This document shows, in pieces, positions 13,800 to 25,182 of a stretch of DNA of 64,000 nucleotides. Made by a program: the position numbers and the translations under genes. The stretch comes from Plasmodium relictum. Lineage: Eukaryota; Apicomplexa; Aconoidasida; Haemosporida; Plasmodiidae. The notes beneath the pieces were generated by a model. It was not told where the DNA came from, did no database searches, and saw only the letters and a list, made by a program, of their open reading frames with translations. Positions within the stretch are counted from its first letter, which is position 1, and every line of letters starts with the position of its first letter. The stretch spans positions 1,116,001 to 1,180,000 of the forward strand of contig NC_041690.1 in the NCBI RefSeq assembly GCF_900005765.1. The letters are read 5' to 3'.

Positions 13800-16298
13800 T
13801 TACAATTTATCTAAATACTGATCTAAAGATGGCATTTCTACTTTAATACCCTTTCTTTCTCTGATATTCATAATAATTTTATATACATTTTTATTTGCAT
13901 CAAATGGATCATCATTTAAAACTGACCAGTGATCAAAAACACATTGTGGGAAAGCCTGCCCAGATGTAGCAGCACGTAAAGCTGAAGTGAAACCAAATGA
14001 TTCAGCAACAGGCAAATGAGATTGAATTTTTATTAATGGAGTTCCAAATTTTTGTTCTTCTGAAATAACTATTCCTCTTCTTTTGTTTAAGACACTATAA
14101 ACACCACTTACTACATCTTGTGGGCAATTAATATCAACAAGATATATTGGTTCTACTAGTTTAGGAAAAGCAGTTAATTCACATGCATATAAACACTTTT
14201 TACAAGCAGGCATAATTTGCCCAGCACCTCTGTGGATAGCATCAGCATGCATATGGACATCTAACATTCTGAATTCAATTCCTCTCATATTTTCTTCACA
14301 TAAAACTCCCTCTTTTGTTGCCCATTGGAAAGCTGCAACACAATGTACTTTAATTTCATTCATATATTGAATACCACTAGTGTTATCTGTTAATAAGTTT
14401 GGTCCTATAGTTTCTGGACCAAATGCCCATATTTTTAATGCTAAATTTTTATCCCATTGGAAATTGCTATGCAAGTAGTTTGCTCTTGCTTTAGGATCAT
14501 CTTTATCAGATACTTTATTTTTATCAATAGCTTCTGGTAAACCTTCTGCCAATGGATAAGCTTTCATAAATAAACGATTGTGTTTGTTTGGCGATTTTCC
14601 CAAACAAGTAATTGTGGATTCTTCAGTAACAGTTTCTCTATATGAAACAACTGGATCTGAAACAATAAAATCAATTTGTGCATACTCATCTTTTAAATCT
14701 TTTAAGCAAATTTCAATATGTAATTCTCCACATCCTGAAATAATATGTTCTCCAGATTCATCAGTAGTACATAAAACTAAAGGATCTGATTTGGCTAATT
14801 TTTTTAATCCTTCTACTAATTTTGGTAATTGTTTGCTATCTTTAGGCTTGACTGCAACACGTACAACTGGAGATACACTATATTTCATATCAGCTATGTT
14901 GTGAGCTTCTTTAAAGGTGGTAATGGTTCCTGATTTTACTATATATTGATCAACTCCTACTAAACAACAAGTATTACCACAAGGAACATCTTGAACTTGT
15001 TCTGTATAACGGCCCATCATTAAAACTGTTCTTTGAATATTCTTTTCATATAAATCAGTTTTTTCTCCAGGAACATAATGTGGTCCTTGGATTCTTACCT
15101 TTTGTCCAGTGGCAACTGTACCTGAAAATACACGACCAAAAGCATAAAACCTTCCTTTATCTGATGTGGGAACCATCTTAGATATATACATCATTAATGG
15201 ACCATTAGGATCACAATTACGTATAGCATTAGCTGCTTCATCGTCCATTGGACCTTCATATAAATTTTCTACACGATATTTTTGAGCCTCAGCTGGAGAT
15301 GGTAAATGAGTAACAATCATTTCTAATAAGGTATCTCCTGCTGGTAACCATAATTGCATGGCTTTTTTTAACAACTGTTTACCTGTTAATAATTTATCAT
15401 CCCCTTTTAATTCTACTCCTATGTTAGTTAACATTTTCGTATATTTTTCTTTGTCATCATTCATAATAGATTGACATAAATTTAAAATAGGCTCCATAAT
15501 AAATTGACAAAAACCTCTCTTATAACCTTCTTGTTGATTTTTGGACCATTTTTTTGTTTTTGCATCATAAAAACTATTACCCCACAAACGTTGCATCATT
15601 TTTTTTTTCTCTATACCAAATTTTTTTGCATAAATTCTAGAAAATGTTTCTAAAGTAAATGCCCATCCTTGTAAACCAGAACCAAATGAAACTGTTCCTT
15701 TTTCAGGATATACTTGAATATCTCCCATTAATTTATCTGTGTATGTTGAAATAATAACATTAACACTTTCAATAGTTCTTGCAAAAGTTTGATAAATATC
15801 TTCTACTTCCATTTGTAACTCTAATAAAGCTCTATCAACTTTATTTACATGTAGTACTGGTTTGATTCTTTCACCTAATGCTTGATATAAAACAGTTTCT
15901 GTTTGTACACAAACACCTTCAATAGTATCAACAACAACTAATGCACCATCTGTAACTCTTAATGCTGCTGTAACTTCAGAAGAAAAGTCAACATGCCCTG
16001 GGGAGTCAATTAAATTAATAAGAAATGGTCTTCTTCCCTCTCCATCTTCTAAATCATGTTCAAAATACATAGAAATACCAGTGGACTTAATTGTTATACA
16101 TCTTTCTTGTTCATCTTGTCTTGTATCAGTGAAACGAGCATCTCCTGCATTTTTACTAGAAATAATACCAGCTTTAGAAACTAAAGAGTCTGTTAATGTT
16201 GATTTTCCATGATCAACATGAGCTATAACTGACATATTCCTGATCTGTTTCGTTTTGTTCATGATCTCACGAACCTGATCTACTGTAAAGTTCACCAT
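13800..16298 (-). CDS. eEF2: Translation elongation factor 2
   Basis: Single exon, 832 residues, nearly the same length as yeast and human eEF2 and with no low-complexity insertions, unlike its neighbours. The GTPase moves tRNAs and mRNA through the ribosome. Visible motifs: P-loop AHVDHGKST (26-34), the switch I region [20 protein letters not shown]3 DSPGHVDF, and NKVD in [10 protein letters not shown]. Domain IV carries [11 protein letters not shown], in which His689 is the residue converted to diphthamide. The Thr targeted by eEF2 kinase in other eukaryotes is conserved in the switch I region (FTDTR). The C-terminus ends YLDKL, as in other eEF2 proteins. The start is set by the conserved [13 protein letters not shown]. 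Codon use looks more balanced than in neighbours, as expected for a highly expressed gene. Confidence 0.99.
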   Translation of the reverse strand: MVNFTVDQVREIMNKTKQIRNMSVIAHVDHGKSTLTDSLVSKAGIISSKNAGDARFTDTRQDEQERCITIKSTGISMYFEHDLEDGEGRRPFLINLIDSPGHVDFSSEVTAALRVTDGALVVVDTIEGVCVQTETVLYQALGERIKPVLHVNKVDRALLELQMEVEDIYQTFARTIESVNVIISTYTDKLMGDIQVYPEKGTVSFGSGLQGWAFTLETFSRIYAKKFGIEKKKMMQRLWGNSFYDAKTKKWSKNQQEGYKRGFCQFIMEPILNLCQSIMNDDKEKYTKMLTNIGVELKGDDKLLTGKQLLKKAMQLWLPAGDTLLEMIVTHLPSPAEAQKYRVENLYEGPMDDEAANAIRNCDPNGPLMMYISKMVPTSDKGRFYAFGRVFSGTVATGQKVRIQGPHYVPGEKTDLYEKNIQRTVLMMGRYTEQVQDVPCGNTCCLVGVDQYIVKSGTITTFKEAHNIADMKYSVSPVVRVAVKPKDSKQLPKLVEGLKKLAKSDPLVLCTTDESGEHIISGCGELHIEICLKDLKDEYAQIDFIVSDPVVSYRETVTEESTITCLGKSPNKHNRLFMKAYPLAEGLPEAIDKNKVSDKDDPKARANYLHSNFQWDKNLALKIWAFGPETIGPNLLTDNTSGIQYMNEIKVHCVAAFQWATKEGVLCEENMRGIEFRMLDVHMHADAIHRGAGQIMPACKKCLYACELTAFPKLVEPIYLVDINCPQDVVSGVYSVLNKRRGIVISEEQKFGTPLIKIQSHLPVAESFGFTSALRAATSGQAFPQCVFDHWSVLNDDPFDANKNVYKIIMNIRERKGIKVEMPSLDQYLDKL

Positions 16299-19255
16299 TT
16301 TGTTCTATTTTTTTTTTTTAAACAGATATATAAAAAGATAAATATATTTTTTTTATTATTGTGAAATATAAAATTGCAGTATAATTCTATTTTTTGTTAA
16401 AGAAAAAATTTACTTAAGTATTTTTATCAAAAAATATTTCAGTATATATATAATTACGTTTTTTTATCTATAATTACTTATGGATACATTAACATAATTT
16501 TATTAAAAAGTATTTCTATGTGAATTACCAAAAATTATTTATTTATGTATATATATATTTCTCATAAAAAATTTACAATTTATTTTTTTAATAAAAATTT
16601 TACAAATTGCTACATTATTCTGCATTTTTTTTTTTTTTTCAGTAAAAATATTTGGTAAACATGCACAATTTACTTATTTTTTATTTTTTATTTTTTCTTA
16701 AAGAAATTACGATATAAAACAAGATATTTCTTTTTTTTTCAAAAAAAAAAAAAAAATATTTTTCAAAATGAATATATATATATATATATATATATATACG
16801 TATATATAATTTTTCTTTAAAAAAAAAATAAATAAAATATTTAACTCATATGTACATATATAAATTTGTATTTACATTTTTCTGTATAGATTAAAAAAAT
16901 TCAAGTTTATATATATACTTTTAGTTATAACTAAAAATAATTAAAGTAAAAGTGAATATAAATTAAATAACTTTTTATATATATATGAATTGTATGAAAA
17001 AGTGTTTTGTTTTAGTATTTCAAAAATGTAAAATACATAAAAGTAGGTGTATATATAAATTTTTTTTTTTTTTATAATGGTAGGGGAATATTATATTTAA
17101 AAATATATGTATAATAAAAACTTGGTTATTTCTGATATGTATAATTTAAATGTATGTTTCAATAAGAAAAAAAGTTCAGTGCACCACAAAATAAATATAT
17201 ATAAATACTTTATTTTACTTATAATACTTTTAAAATTTTTTTTTTTTGGCTATAATTTTTTTCTTTTTATTATAGTAAATGAAAAATCATATGTTAATTA
17301 TCAAAGGGTATAAATTATTAAATAGTAAACAATATATTTCTCAAATGTATGTTGCTCAAAAAAGTTTATGTACGTAAATAAAAATTAAGGTTTAATAATT
17401 TTGTTATGTAAATTAAAATTTTTTAATAGTTAATATAAATATACTTAAAATAAAAAAATTGAATAAAATAGAATTATTTTTTAAAAACATATTTCCACAA
17501 AATTTTTTATCAAATGTTTTAAATATAAAAGTTGTTAATAAAGTTTTATATAACATACATTTTTTTTTTTATTTTTACTGTAAAATTATTTTTTTTCTGT
17601 TATTAATTTAAATAAACATTTGGAAAAAAAAAGGAAAAAATTGCAAGAAAAAGAAGTTATGCATATTTATTGGAAAAAAATGTTTTTAAAGTGTAAATTT
17701 CAAATTTATTTTTATTTTTTAATAAATAACTGTGAAAAATAAAATGATCATCACTTTATGAATACATAATTAAAAAAAGAAAAAATATTATAAGGAAAAC
17801 TTTAGTTCATATGTGTATATAATTCCATGCAAATATATTTTATGTAGTGTCTATCGGAGAATTAATTTTATAATGTGAAAATGTATATATGTTGAAAAGA
17901 GGTATTCTATATATTAGCCTTAAGTGAATATCATATTTAACTTGAAACTTAATACTGATTTAATTTATCTTTTAAACTATAATTCTTTAAATTTTATATA
18001 TTTTGAGAGTATTATCGTTATTATTTATTTAAAGTATGTACTTACAATCATGTTTTTTTTAAAACTTCATATATTAAGGAAGCTATATTATTATTAATAT
18101 TATATATATATATATATATTTTTACTTTTTGTATTTTCATTAAAATATTTTAATTATATTTTAGTTATAGTTACTAATTTTAGAATTTTTCGTACATTTA
18201 TGAACAATATAAAAAAAAAGTGATGCAAAAAAAATACATATTTTGATAATATTTTACGAATTATATCATAATACTAACGAAAATGATATTCCTCTTATAA
18301 TAAAAATGTTTCTCAAAAAGTATTTTATATAAATGAGACGATTTTTATTTTATAAAGAAATTTATTATTATTCGATACATTGACTTTTTAATTTATATCC
18401 AATTGAAGAGAAATAACTACGAATTTCCATTTAAATTTATATTATTTATAATAAAAATATAAATGAAATCATTTAAGGATGGAAATTTTCCTACGAACTT
18501 AAAAATTTAATGGATATACATATTTAAATTTTAGATAACTTTTAATTTTAATGAAAAATTCGTCAACTCTTTATTAAAATTGAAATATTGATATTATTGG
18601 AATTCTTTAAGAAAAAAAAAATAATAATAAAGAGGTTTATGTATTTGTGTGTTTATTTATTTAATTTTTAAAATATGTATTATCATATAGTGATAAAAAA
18701 AAAATTTTCATCTTTCTTAAAAAATAGGAAGATATGAACTGCAATTTTATTTTTTAAAACTCAACATGAAATAAAATTTATGTAGATATTTTTAAATTAG
18801 ATTAACTGGAAATTTTAAAAATAAAAAAATTCTATAGATATAAATAAAAATCTGTAAATATTGTGTTTACGTTTGTAGTAAAACACATTTTGCTTTAACT
18901 TGAATATTGTATTAATTAAAGTAATTATAAAATAAAAATATTACAAGAAAAAAAAAATTCTTAAGTTTCCTTTAAAAAAAAAAAATAGTTTCACAAATTT
19001 GTACATTATATGATTTAAATAAAAAAAAGGGGGAAAAAAAGTATATTTATATAAGCATATATATATAAGCTAAAAAAAATTCTTAAAAAAAAGAATGTAA
19101 AATTTGAGTTAAAATAAATTATTTTAAAAAGATTGTTTTTATAGTTATTTAAGATAATTCAACAAAGATAAGCATAAATATTTTATTATATAGAAAAAAA
19201 AATATTACAGAAATAATGTATATATTTTTTATAAAAAAAAAGTGTTAAAAAGAAA
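16299..19255. other. Divergent intergenic region upstream of eEF2 and the Arf-like gene
   Basis: Nearly 3 kb between two outward-facing starts. A (TA)n run lies at about 16770-16810. The one open frame (17107-17313, plus) is Phe/Lys-rich with no recognisable content and I do not call it. It is likely to contain the strong eEF2 promoter, but no motif can be named. Confidence 0.55.
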
Positions 19256-22192
19256 ATGTTTTCATTAATTAAGTCAATTTTTGCTAATACACAAAAAAAA
19301 GAGGAACTTAAAATATTAATTATTGGAGAATGTGGCTCAGGTAAGACAAGTTTGTTTAATTTAATTTCCAGTTACGATAATAAAAGCAAATATGATATCT
19401 TAAATACAGAAATATTAAGAAATCACGATCATGCTAACTGTGCTTTAGGATTCAACACTAAAAGCATAATCTTTAATAAAAAAAATTTGAAAATTTATGA
19501 TTTAGAAGGAACAGCAACAAATACTATAAATATTTATGATTGTTATTATGATGATTCTAATGTTATTTTTTACGTTATTGATTCAAGATCTGAAAAGCAT
19601 ATATTTAAAACAATTATATATTTATCTCATTTATGTAATAATAGTATTAAAGATAAATACAACAGTGAAAATAAAAATGAGGACTTTTTTAAACCTACCA
19701 TTATATTAGGTAATAAATCTGAAGATGGTACTTCTTTCTTTTCTGCACCTTGTATATCTAATTACATAAAGACAATAGATATTTATAAAAATGAGAAGTT
19801 TTGGAATTTTGTTTTATCTAATGATAACATTTTTCTAAACTATTATTTAGGCATATTACATGAAAAGGTAGTTGATTATTTTTTGGTAAATAATTACTCT
19901 TTTAATGAATTTATACTGAAAGAAAAAAAAGATGAAAACTTGTACTCAGAAATTATAGGAAAATCAAATAGTCTTATAAATAATATTAAAAATAATAATA
20001 AAGGCTACATTACCGTAGAAGAAGTTGAAAGTAATGAATTACTCTCTAATATTATGAAAAATATTATTAATGAAAATATTAGTAATTATAAAAATATGCC
20101 AATAGAAGTATATAATATTAGTGTACTTAAGAATAAAGGAATTTGTGAAGTTATTGAAATAATGTTTGAAAAATATTTTAAAAAAGAAAAGCACAATAAT
20201 CTCAGTAATATATATAACATAAATTATGAAAAAGATAACAAAATAATACAAAATATGAATGAGCATATACCTTATAATGAAAATGAAGAAAAAGGAACAA
20301 AAAAAAATATGCGTTATAATAAAAAATATAATTATGATGCTATATTAAATACGAATGATAAATTCAATTCACAAAATATTATTTATAACGGAAACAGAAA
20401 TAATACAATGAATAAATTGGTTTATTCATATTATCCTTCAAATCCAATAAATGACTATATTTCAGAAAAAAATTATCATTTCAGAAATAATGTTTATAAA
20501 AAGAGAATAAATAAAAAAAAGGAAAAATATTCAAGCATCCAAAAAAATAATTATATTATGTATATGAGTAATACAAATTCTGTTAATTTATTTATTGAAC
20601 ATATACAACATTTATATTTTGGTAGAGATAATTATGAAAATATTTTGGATAATCTTACTTTCACACATAATAAAAATGTAAAAATTAAAAAAAAATTGAA
20701 AATTTTTAAGATCAATAAAAAAAAAAATAATATAAGTGAATGTAAATTAAACAATAGTGAAGAGCAAAATACAACAAATGCAAAAAAAGAATTGTATAAA
20801 AATAATTATACAAATGAAAGAAAAATAAAGAAAAAAAAAGAATATAGTGAAAATAAAATATTAAGTGAAAAATTAAAAGAAGTAGAAGAAATTATACAAA
20901 AAGAAATAGAAAAAAAAGCGGAAGAAAACATAAAAAGTGATGTAGAAAAAAAAGTTGAAGAAAATATAGAAGATGAAATAGAAAAGAAAGTGGAAGAAAA
21001 TATAGAAGATGAAGTAGAAAAAAAAAATGAAGAAAATCTAGAATGCGAAGAAAAAAAGGAGAATGAGGAAGGAAAAGGTCAACATAAAGAAGGGAAATGC
21101 AAAGTTTTATATGAAGAGAATAAGGAAAAAAAAGGACTAATAAATAAAGAAATGAAGCAATATATTCAAACAAAACACGAAAAAATATATGTAGTAAGTG
21201 AGGATAGAGAAAATGAAGACAAAAAAGAAAAAAAAGAATTAAATGAACAAATAAATGTGAAAGAAAGAAGAAAAAAAGGTATAAATGATCAAGAAAATCA
21301 CGAAGAGAGAAAAATAAGAGAAAAAAAAACAAATAAAAATGTAAAAAATAAAAACCATAAATATGAAATTATACAAGAAAGTCATGGATACAATAATGAT
21401 AAAAAATGTGATGAATTTAAAAACAATTCAAATTATTTTATAAACGAAAATTATTTAAAATCAGCTAGTAATTTAAGTTCTGTTTCATTACTTGACTCAG
21501 ATACAATTTTAAAATTAGCTGAAAGAGGAGAAGATTCATGTAAAAATGTGTCCAAGAAAATGTCACAAAATTTTTTTCAAAAAAAAAAGGAAAAAAGTTT
21601 TATTTTAAGTGAATTACAAAATATTTATTGTTATGAAAATATAGAACAAAATAACAAGAACACAGAACAGGAAGTTAGAGAAAATGCATATGAAGAGGAA
21701 AAGGGAGAAGAAGAGCAAACGGAAGAGCAGGAAGAAGAGGAACAAGAAGAACATGAAGAAGAACAACAACAAAAAGGACAAGATCAAGAAGTAGAATATG
21801 AAGAAGAAAAAGAAGCAGAAAAAGAACAATCAGAACAACTAAAAGAACAGCAGCAAAAAAATTTTAAAAACAATAATATGTATAAAGAAATGAGAGAAGG
21901 AAATTATATGAATAATATTGAAAGTACCTGTTGTTCTTATAATAAAAAAGAAGCACATGAAAAATGCTCATCTTATAAAGAAATAAGCTTAAATAATATA
22001 AAAAATAATAAAAATAACTACATATATAAGGGAAAAATTAATAAAAAAAGATATTTATTTATGAAAAAAAAAAAAAAAAAAAAGCTTTTACAAAATATGA
22101 AGTTGATTAATATAGAGGAAAATTCTAGTAGTTCTCTTGAAGATGTGAACTTAATGAATATTATGTATGTTGATTCATTACACAAAATTTAA
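19256..22192 (+). CDS. Arf-like GTPase domain protein with long charged tail; GTPase motifs degenerate
   Basis: Single exon, 978 residues. Residues 17-160 look like an Arf/Arl-type G domain: P-loop GECGSGKT (24-31), LGFNTKSIIF in place of the switch I IGFNV, and YDLEGTATNTINIYDCYYDD followed by VIFYVIDS, matching the Arf DLGGQ...WRCYY...VVDS stretch. Motif residues are changed: the switch I Thr is Ala (A63), DxGGQ reads DLEGT so the catalytic Gln is missing, and NKxD reads NKSE. The P-loop is intact, so nucleotide binding may persist while hydrolysis is doubtful. A second conserved part (about 280-310, YNISVLKNKGICEVIEIMFEKYF) resembles the end of a small GTPase after an insertion. The remaining two-thirds is Lys/Glu/Asn-rich with coiled-coil-like Glu-Lys repeats and a Glu/Gln block near 21700-21850. 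There is no myristoylatable Gly2. The partner is unknown; membrane trafficking is only a family-based guess. Confidence 0.75.
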   Translation: MFSLIKSIFANTQKKEELKILIIGECGSGKTSLFNLISSYDNKSKYDILNTEILRNHDHANCALGFNTKSIIFNKKNLKIYDLEGTATNTINIYDCYYDDSNVIFYVIDSRSEKHIFKTIIYLSHLCNNSIKDKYNSENKNEDFFKPTIILGNKSEDGTSFFSAPCISNYIKTIDIYKNEKFWNFVLSNDNIFLNYYLGILHEKVVDYFLVNNYSFNEFILKEKKDENLYSEIIGKSNSLINNIKNNNKGYITVEEVESNELLSNIMKNIINENISNYKNMPIEVYNISVLKNKGICEVIEIMFEKYFKKEKHNNLSNIYNINYEKDNKIIQNMNEHIPYNENEEKGTKKNMRYNKKYNYDAILNTNDKFNSQNIIYNGNRNNTMNKLVYSYYPSNPINDYISEKNYHFRNNVYKKRINKKKEKYSSIQKNNYIMYMSNTNSVNLFIEHIQHLYFGRDNYENILDNLTFTHNKNVKIKKKLKIFKINKKKNNISECKLNNSEEQNTTNAKKELYKNNYTNERKIKKKKEYSENKILSEKLKEVEEIIQKEIEKKAEENIKSDVEKKVEENIEDEIEKKVEENIEDEVEKKNEENLECEEKKENEEGKGQHKEGKCKVLYEENKEKKGLINKEMKQYIQTKHEKIYVVSEDRENEDKKEKKELNEQINVKERRKKGINDQENHEERKIREKKTNKNVKNKNHKYEIIQESHGYNNDKKCDEFKNNSNYFINENYLKSASNLSSVSLLDSDTILKLAERGEDSCKNVSKKMSQNFFQKKKEKSFILSELQNIYCYENIEQNNKNTEQEVRENAYEEEKGEEEQTEEQEEEEQEEHEEEQQQKGQDQEVEYEEEKEAEKEQSEQLKEQQQKNFKNNNMYKEMREGNYMNNIESTCCSYNKKEAHEKCSSYKEISLNNIKNNKNNYIYKGKINKKRYLFMKKKKKKKLLQNMKLINIEENSSSSLEDVNLMNIMYVDSLHKI
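20880..21060 (+). repeat. Imperfect Glu/Lys coding repeats
   Basis: Tandem units of about 13-14 codons, each a variant of VEKKVEENIEDE, inside the tail of the Arf-like gene. About four units are recognisable. Likely to form a charged helix or coiled coil. Confidence 0.8.
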
Positions 22193-22717
22193 AAAAGAAA
22201 AAATAGTTTGTTTTCCTAATTTTAAAAATTATTATTTTCATTGTACAAATTTTTTATTAATTAAAAACTTTTTCTTTTTTTGCAGACAAATTTTTTTTTT
22301 AATTCATATATTTTTTTTTCTTTGTAACTTTATAATATTATTTATTTCATTGATGTTTTTTTTAAGTACTATTATAAAAATATTTGTATGTTTTATTTTT
22401 TGTTTGTATCTTTTTTTGAGAAACAAAATTATAGCAAAACTAAGGTGTTTTAGTGAAACACTTTTCAAAATAATATCTTTTCTTTTTGTTATGTGAAAGT
22501 TTATTAATTAAATGCATGCTAATAAAAAATTAACAGTGAAATGTATACTAAAATTTCGTTTTTGCGGCAAATGGAATATATACATAAAATGTACATAAAA
22601 TAACAAAAAATAAGGGCAAATTTTAATGAAGATATATTTATTAAAAAAGGGTAATAATTTTATAAAAAGTAAATATATGAATGTGATAAAAAGAAAAAAA
22701 AAATAAGTAAATAAATT
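22193..22717. other. Convergent intergenic gap
   Basis: About 525 nt between the stop codons of the Arf-like and thiolase genes. A Phe-rich open frame at 22167-22496 overlaps the end of the upstream gene and is judged spurious. Nothing else is seen. Confidence 0.55.
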
Positions 22718-23728
22718 CTACATATTTTCAACTAATACTGATGTTGATGAACCTAAATAATTATTTATAGAAGCGCAACCAAATTTCATATCAAAATTTT
22801 TTAAAACAGTAATTAATGATACGAGAATCCTTGAGCCTGATACAGAAGTTGGATTTCCTAAGGATAAGGATCCACCATTTATATTTACATTCGATATATC
22901 TAAATTTAAATTTTGAATATTAAATATTACGTTAAGTGCAGATGATTCATTTATTTCGTAATAATCAACAAATGACTTATTTATAGTTTTTAAGCATTTC
23001 ATTATAGAATAAGATATACTTAGAGGAAAATCAGATGGATAAACAGAAGCATTATCATAAGTTATAATTTCAGCTAAAGGATTTAACTGAAGCTCATTTA
23101 TTTTTTTTTCACTCATTAATATAATTGCACATGCCCCATCACCAAAAGGGGCTATATTGTAATTTGTTATAATAGATTCATTACTTAAATTGCATATATT
23201 GTCAATATTACACTTTTTATAAATTTCATCACTATCAACAATACTTTTTTCTATGTCTAGTTTGTTTTTTTTTTGAATTACCAATGGGAAAATTTCTTGC
23301 TGAATTAAATTTTCACTATATGCATTAGCTGTTCTTTTGAATGAATTAATAACATATTCATCTAAATCAATTCTTGGTATTTTAAACTTTTTACAAAACA
23401 ATTCCAAATTATTATTTTTCTTTAATTCCTTATTATTAATTACAAAATCATATCCATCATTTGTAATACTATCTTTAAATATATTATTCCCTATATTATA
23501 TTTTTCTGTTCTTAAATTTTTTAAAAAAAAGGGACTTTGAGACATATTTTCCATACCCCCAACAATACATATATCTTTTCCTCCTTTAATTAAATCATAT
23601 CCTAATGTTACTGAATCTAATCCACTACAACATAAATTATTTATTAAATACGTTTTAGTATTTATATTTAACCCTATAAATATTTTTATGCATATATATG
23701 TTCATTTTTTTTTTTTTTCGTTTTTATT

Positions 23729-23776
<48 letters not shown>

Positions 23777-24168
23777 AACATATATATTAAATATTTGGTA
23801 AAAACCTGTAGTAATAATAATTTTTTGAAGTGGTAATGGTCCACAACCAGATGAAAAAGATTGACCAAATATTAAACAATCAATTAAATCTTTTTCAATT
23901 TGACTTCTTTCTATAGCTTTTAATATAGTAGCACTAGCTATTGAAAAAAGGGATATAGAAGAATTATATGACTCCATATATAAAAATAGTATGTTATAAA
24001 TATATAAATGTATTCAATCTTTATAAATATATTCTTTTAATTTTTCTTTTTCTTTTTTGAAAAACCTAATTTATGTACAGGTATATGAGAAGTACTTCCG
24101 CATAATGAACCTATAGGTGTCCTAGCATAACCTACTATGAAAACTTTCCTTAAGTTACTTGTTAACAT
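22718..24168 (-). CDS. Thiolase-fold (acetyl-CoA acetyltransferase-like) protein with altered active site
   Basis: Three exons, 24079-24168, 23806-23971 and 22718-23673, give 403 residues, the usual thiolase length. The start is MLTSNLRKVFIVGYARTPIGS, matching the family N-terminus (RTPIGSF). Thiolases condense or cleave acetyl-CoA/acetoacetyl-CoA. Visible: the nucleophile region NNLCCSGLD (Cys100), GGMENMSQSPF, GDGACAIILMS, and YEINESSALNV (Asn327 of the NEAF motif). However, the GHP motif reads GGSLSLGNP, so the catalytic His is Asn359, and the C-terminal CxGGG reads ASINNYLGSS, so the second catalytic Cys is Asn389. Two of the three main catalytic residues are therefore missing. Intron 2 contains a TA microsatellite. 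The first donor (CCT|GTACAT) is the only phase-compatible one I found, but exon 1 ends just short of the family's KLG motif, so this border is uncertain. No signal or transit peptide is obvious. Confidence 0.9.
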
Positions 24169-25182
24169 GATTTATTATATATCTTTTTTTCTATTAAGTT
24201 GCATTATATAATTTTCTTTTTTTTTAATTTTTCATTTATTATAACAATTACATTATTTCGTATTAAAATATATTTTTTTAAAATATAAATAATTCTTGGA
24301 ACATAATTTTTTCAAATAAAAAATAATCTTTATTTAAAAATTTCATATTTCATAAAATATTGTAATTTATATTCAATTTTTTTCCTTTGGTATTTTATCA
24401 GAAAATAGATATTTATATTTTTTAACATATATATTATTTTTGTAAATACTATTTATTAGTATTCTTTACATAACTTGTGGACAATTTTGTGTTGTTTTTA
24501 GTTAAATTTTATATTTATTTTTTAATATAATTTTTTTATTATAAATAAAATTTTTTATATAATAAATTAATTTCACATATATTTAATATAAAACTAGAAA
24601 TATTCGCGTATATCATATACCTCTACTTACCTTTTTTCTCACATTTTTTTTATATTTTTGTAATACCTCATAGATGAGTTTTTTTTTATATCGTAAATAA
24701 TTTTAAATAAATCTTTTGAATTTTATATTAGTATTTTAATTATGAAAAAAAAAAAAAAAAAACTAAAATATATAAATATTTTTCTATTTTTAAAATAGTT
24801 TTTTACTTGATATTTTGTTAAATTTATAAAGAAGTGAAACATGTGATAATAAAAAGAATAAGCATTATATCTTATTTAAAATATTTTTTTAGAGTAAAAA
24901 AAAAAAACATACAGAATTAGTAGTATACTACATAGTAGAATTCCCAAATTATGTATATTACATAATATTATTTTTTTTTGAAGGGGATCTATTTGAAATT
25001 TCTTTAGAAAAATATTATAAAAAATTATATTTTGAAATTTGATAGACTTTTTTTTTATTTTTATAAATAAAGAAGTACCTTTATATTACTTGATGCTTTT
25101 AATTATTAATTAAAATTATTTACACAAAAAAAAAAAAAAAAATAGATCTAATGGTTGCAGAAAAAAAAAAAAAAGTTAAAAA
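24169..25182. other. Divergent intergenic region
   Basis: About 1 kb between the thiolase and TraB-like starts, full of homopolymers. Probably a shared promoter region; no motif identified. Confidence 0.5.

Noticed and set aside
14578-14904. Plus-strand 108-codon frame inside eEF2
   Set aside because: Antisense to a highly conserved coding region; no independent signals.
17107-17313. 68-codon plus-strand frame in the eEF2 upstream region
   Set aside because: Composition is that of random AT-rich sequence and no family or splice context supports it.
20892-21332. Minus-strand Leu/Phe-rich frame
   Set aside because: It mirrors the Lys/Glu-rich tail of the Arf-like gene.
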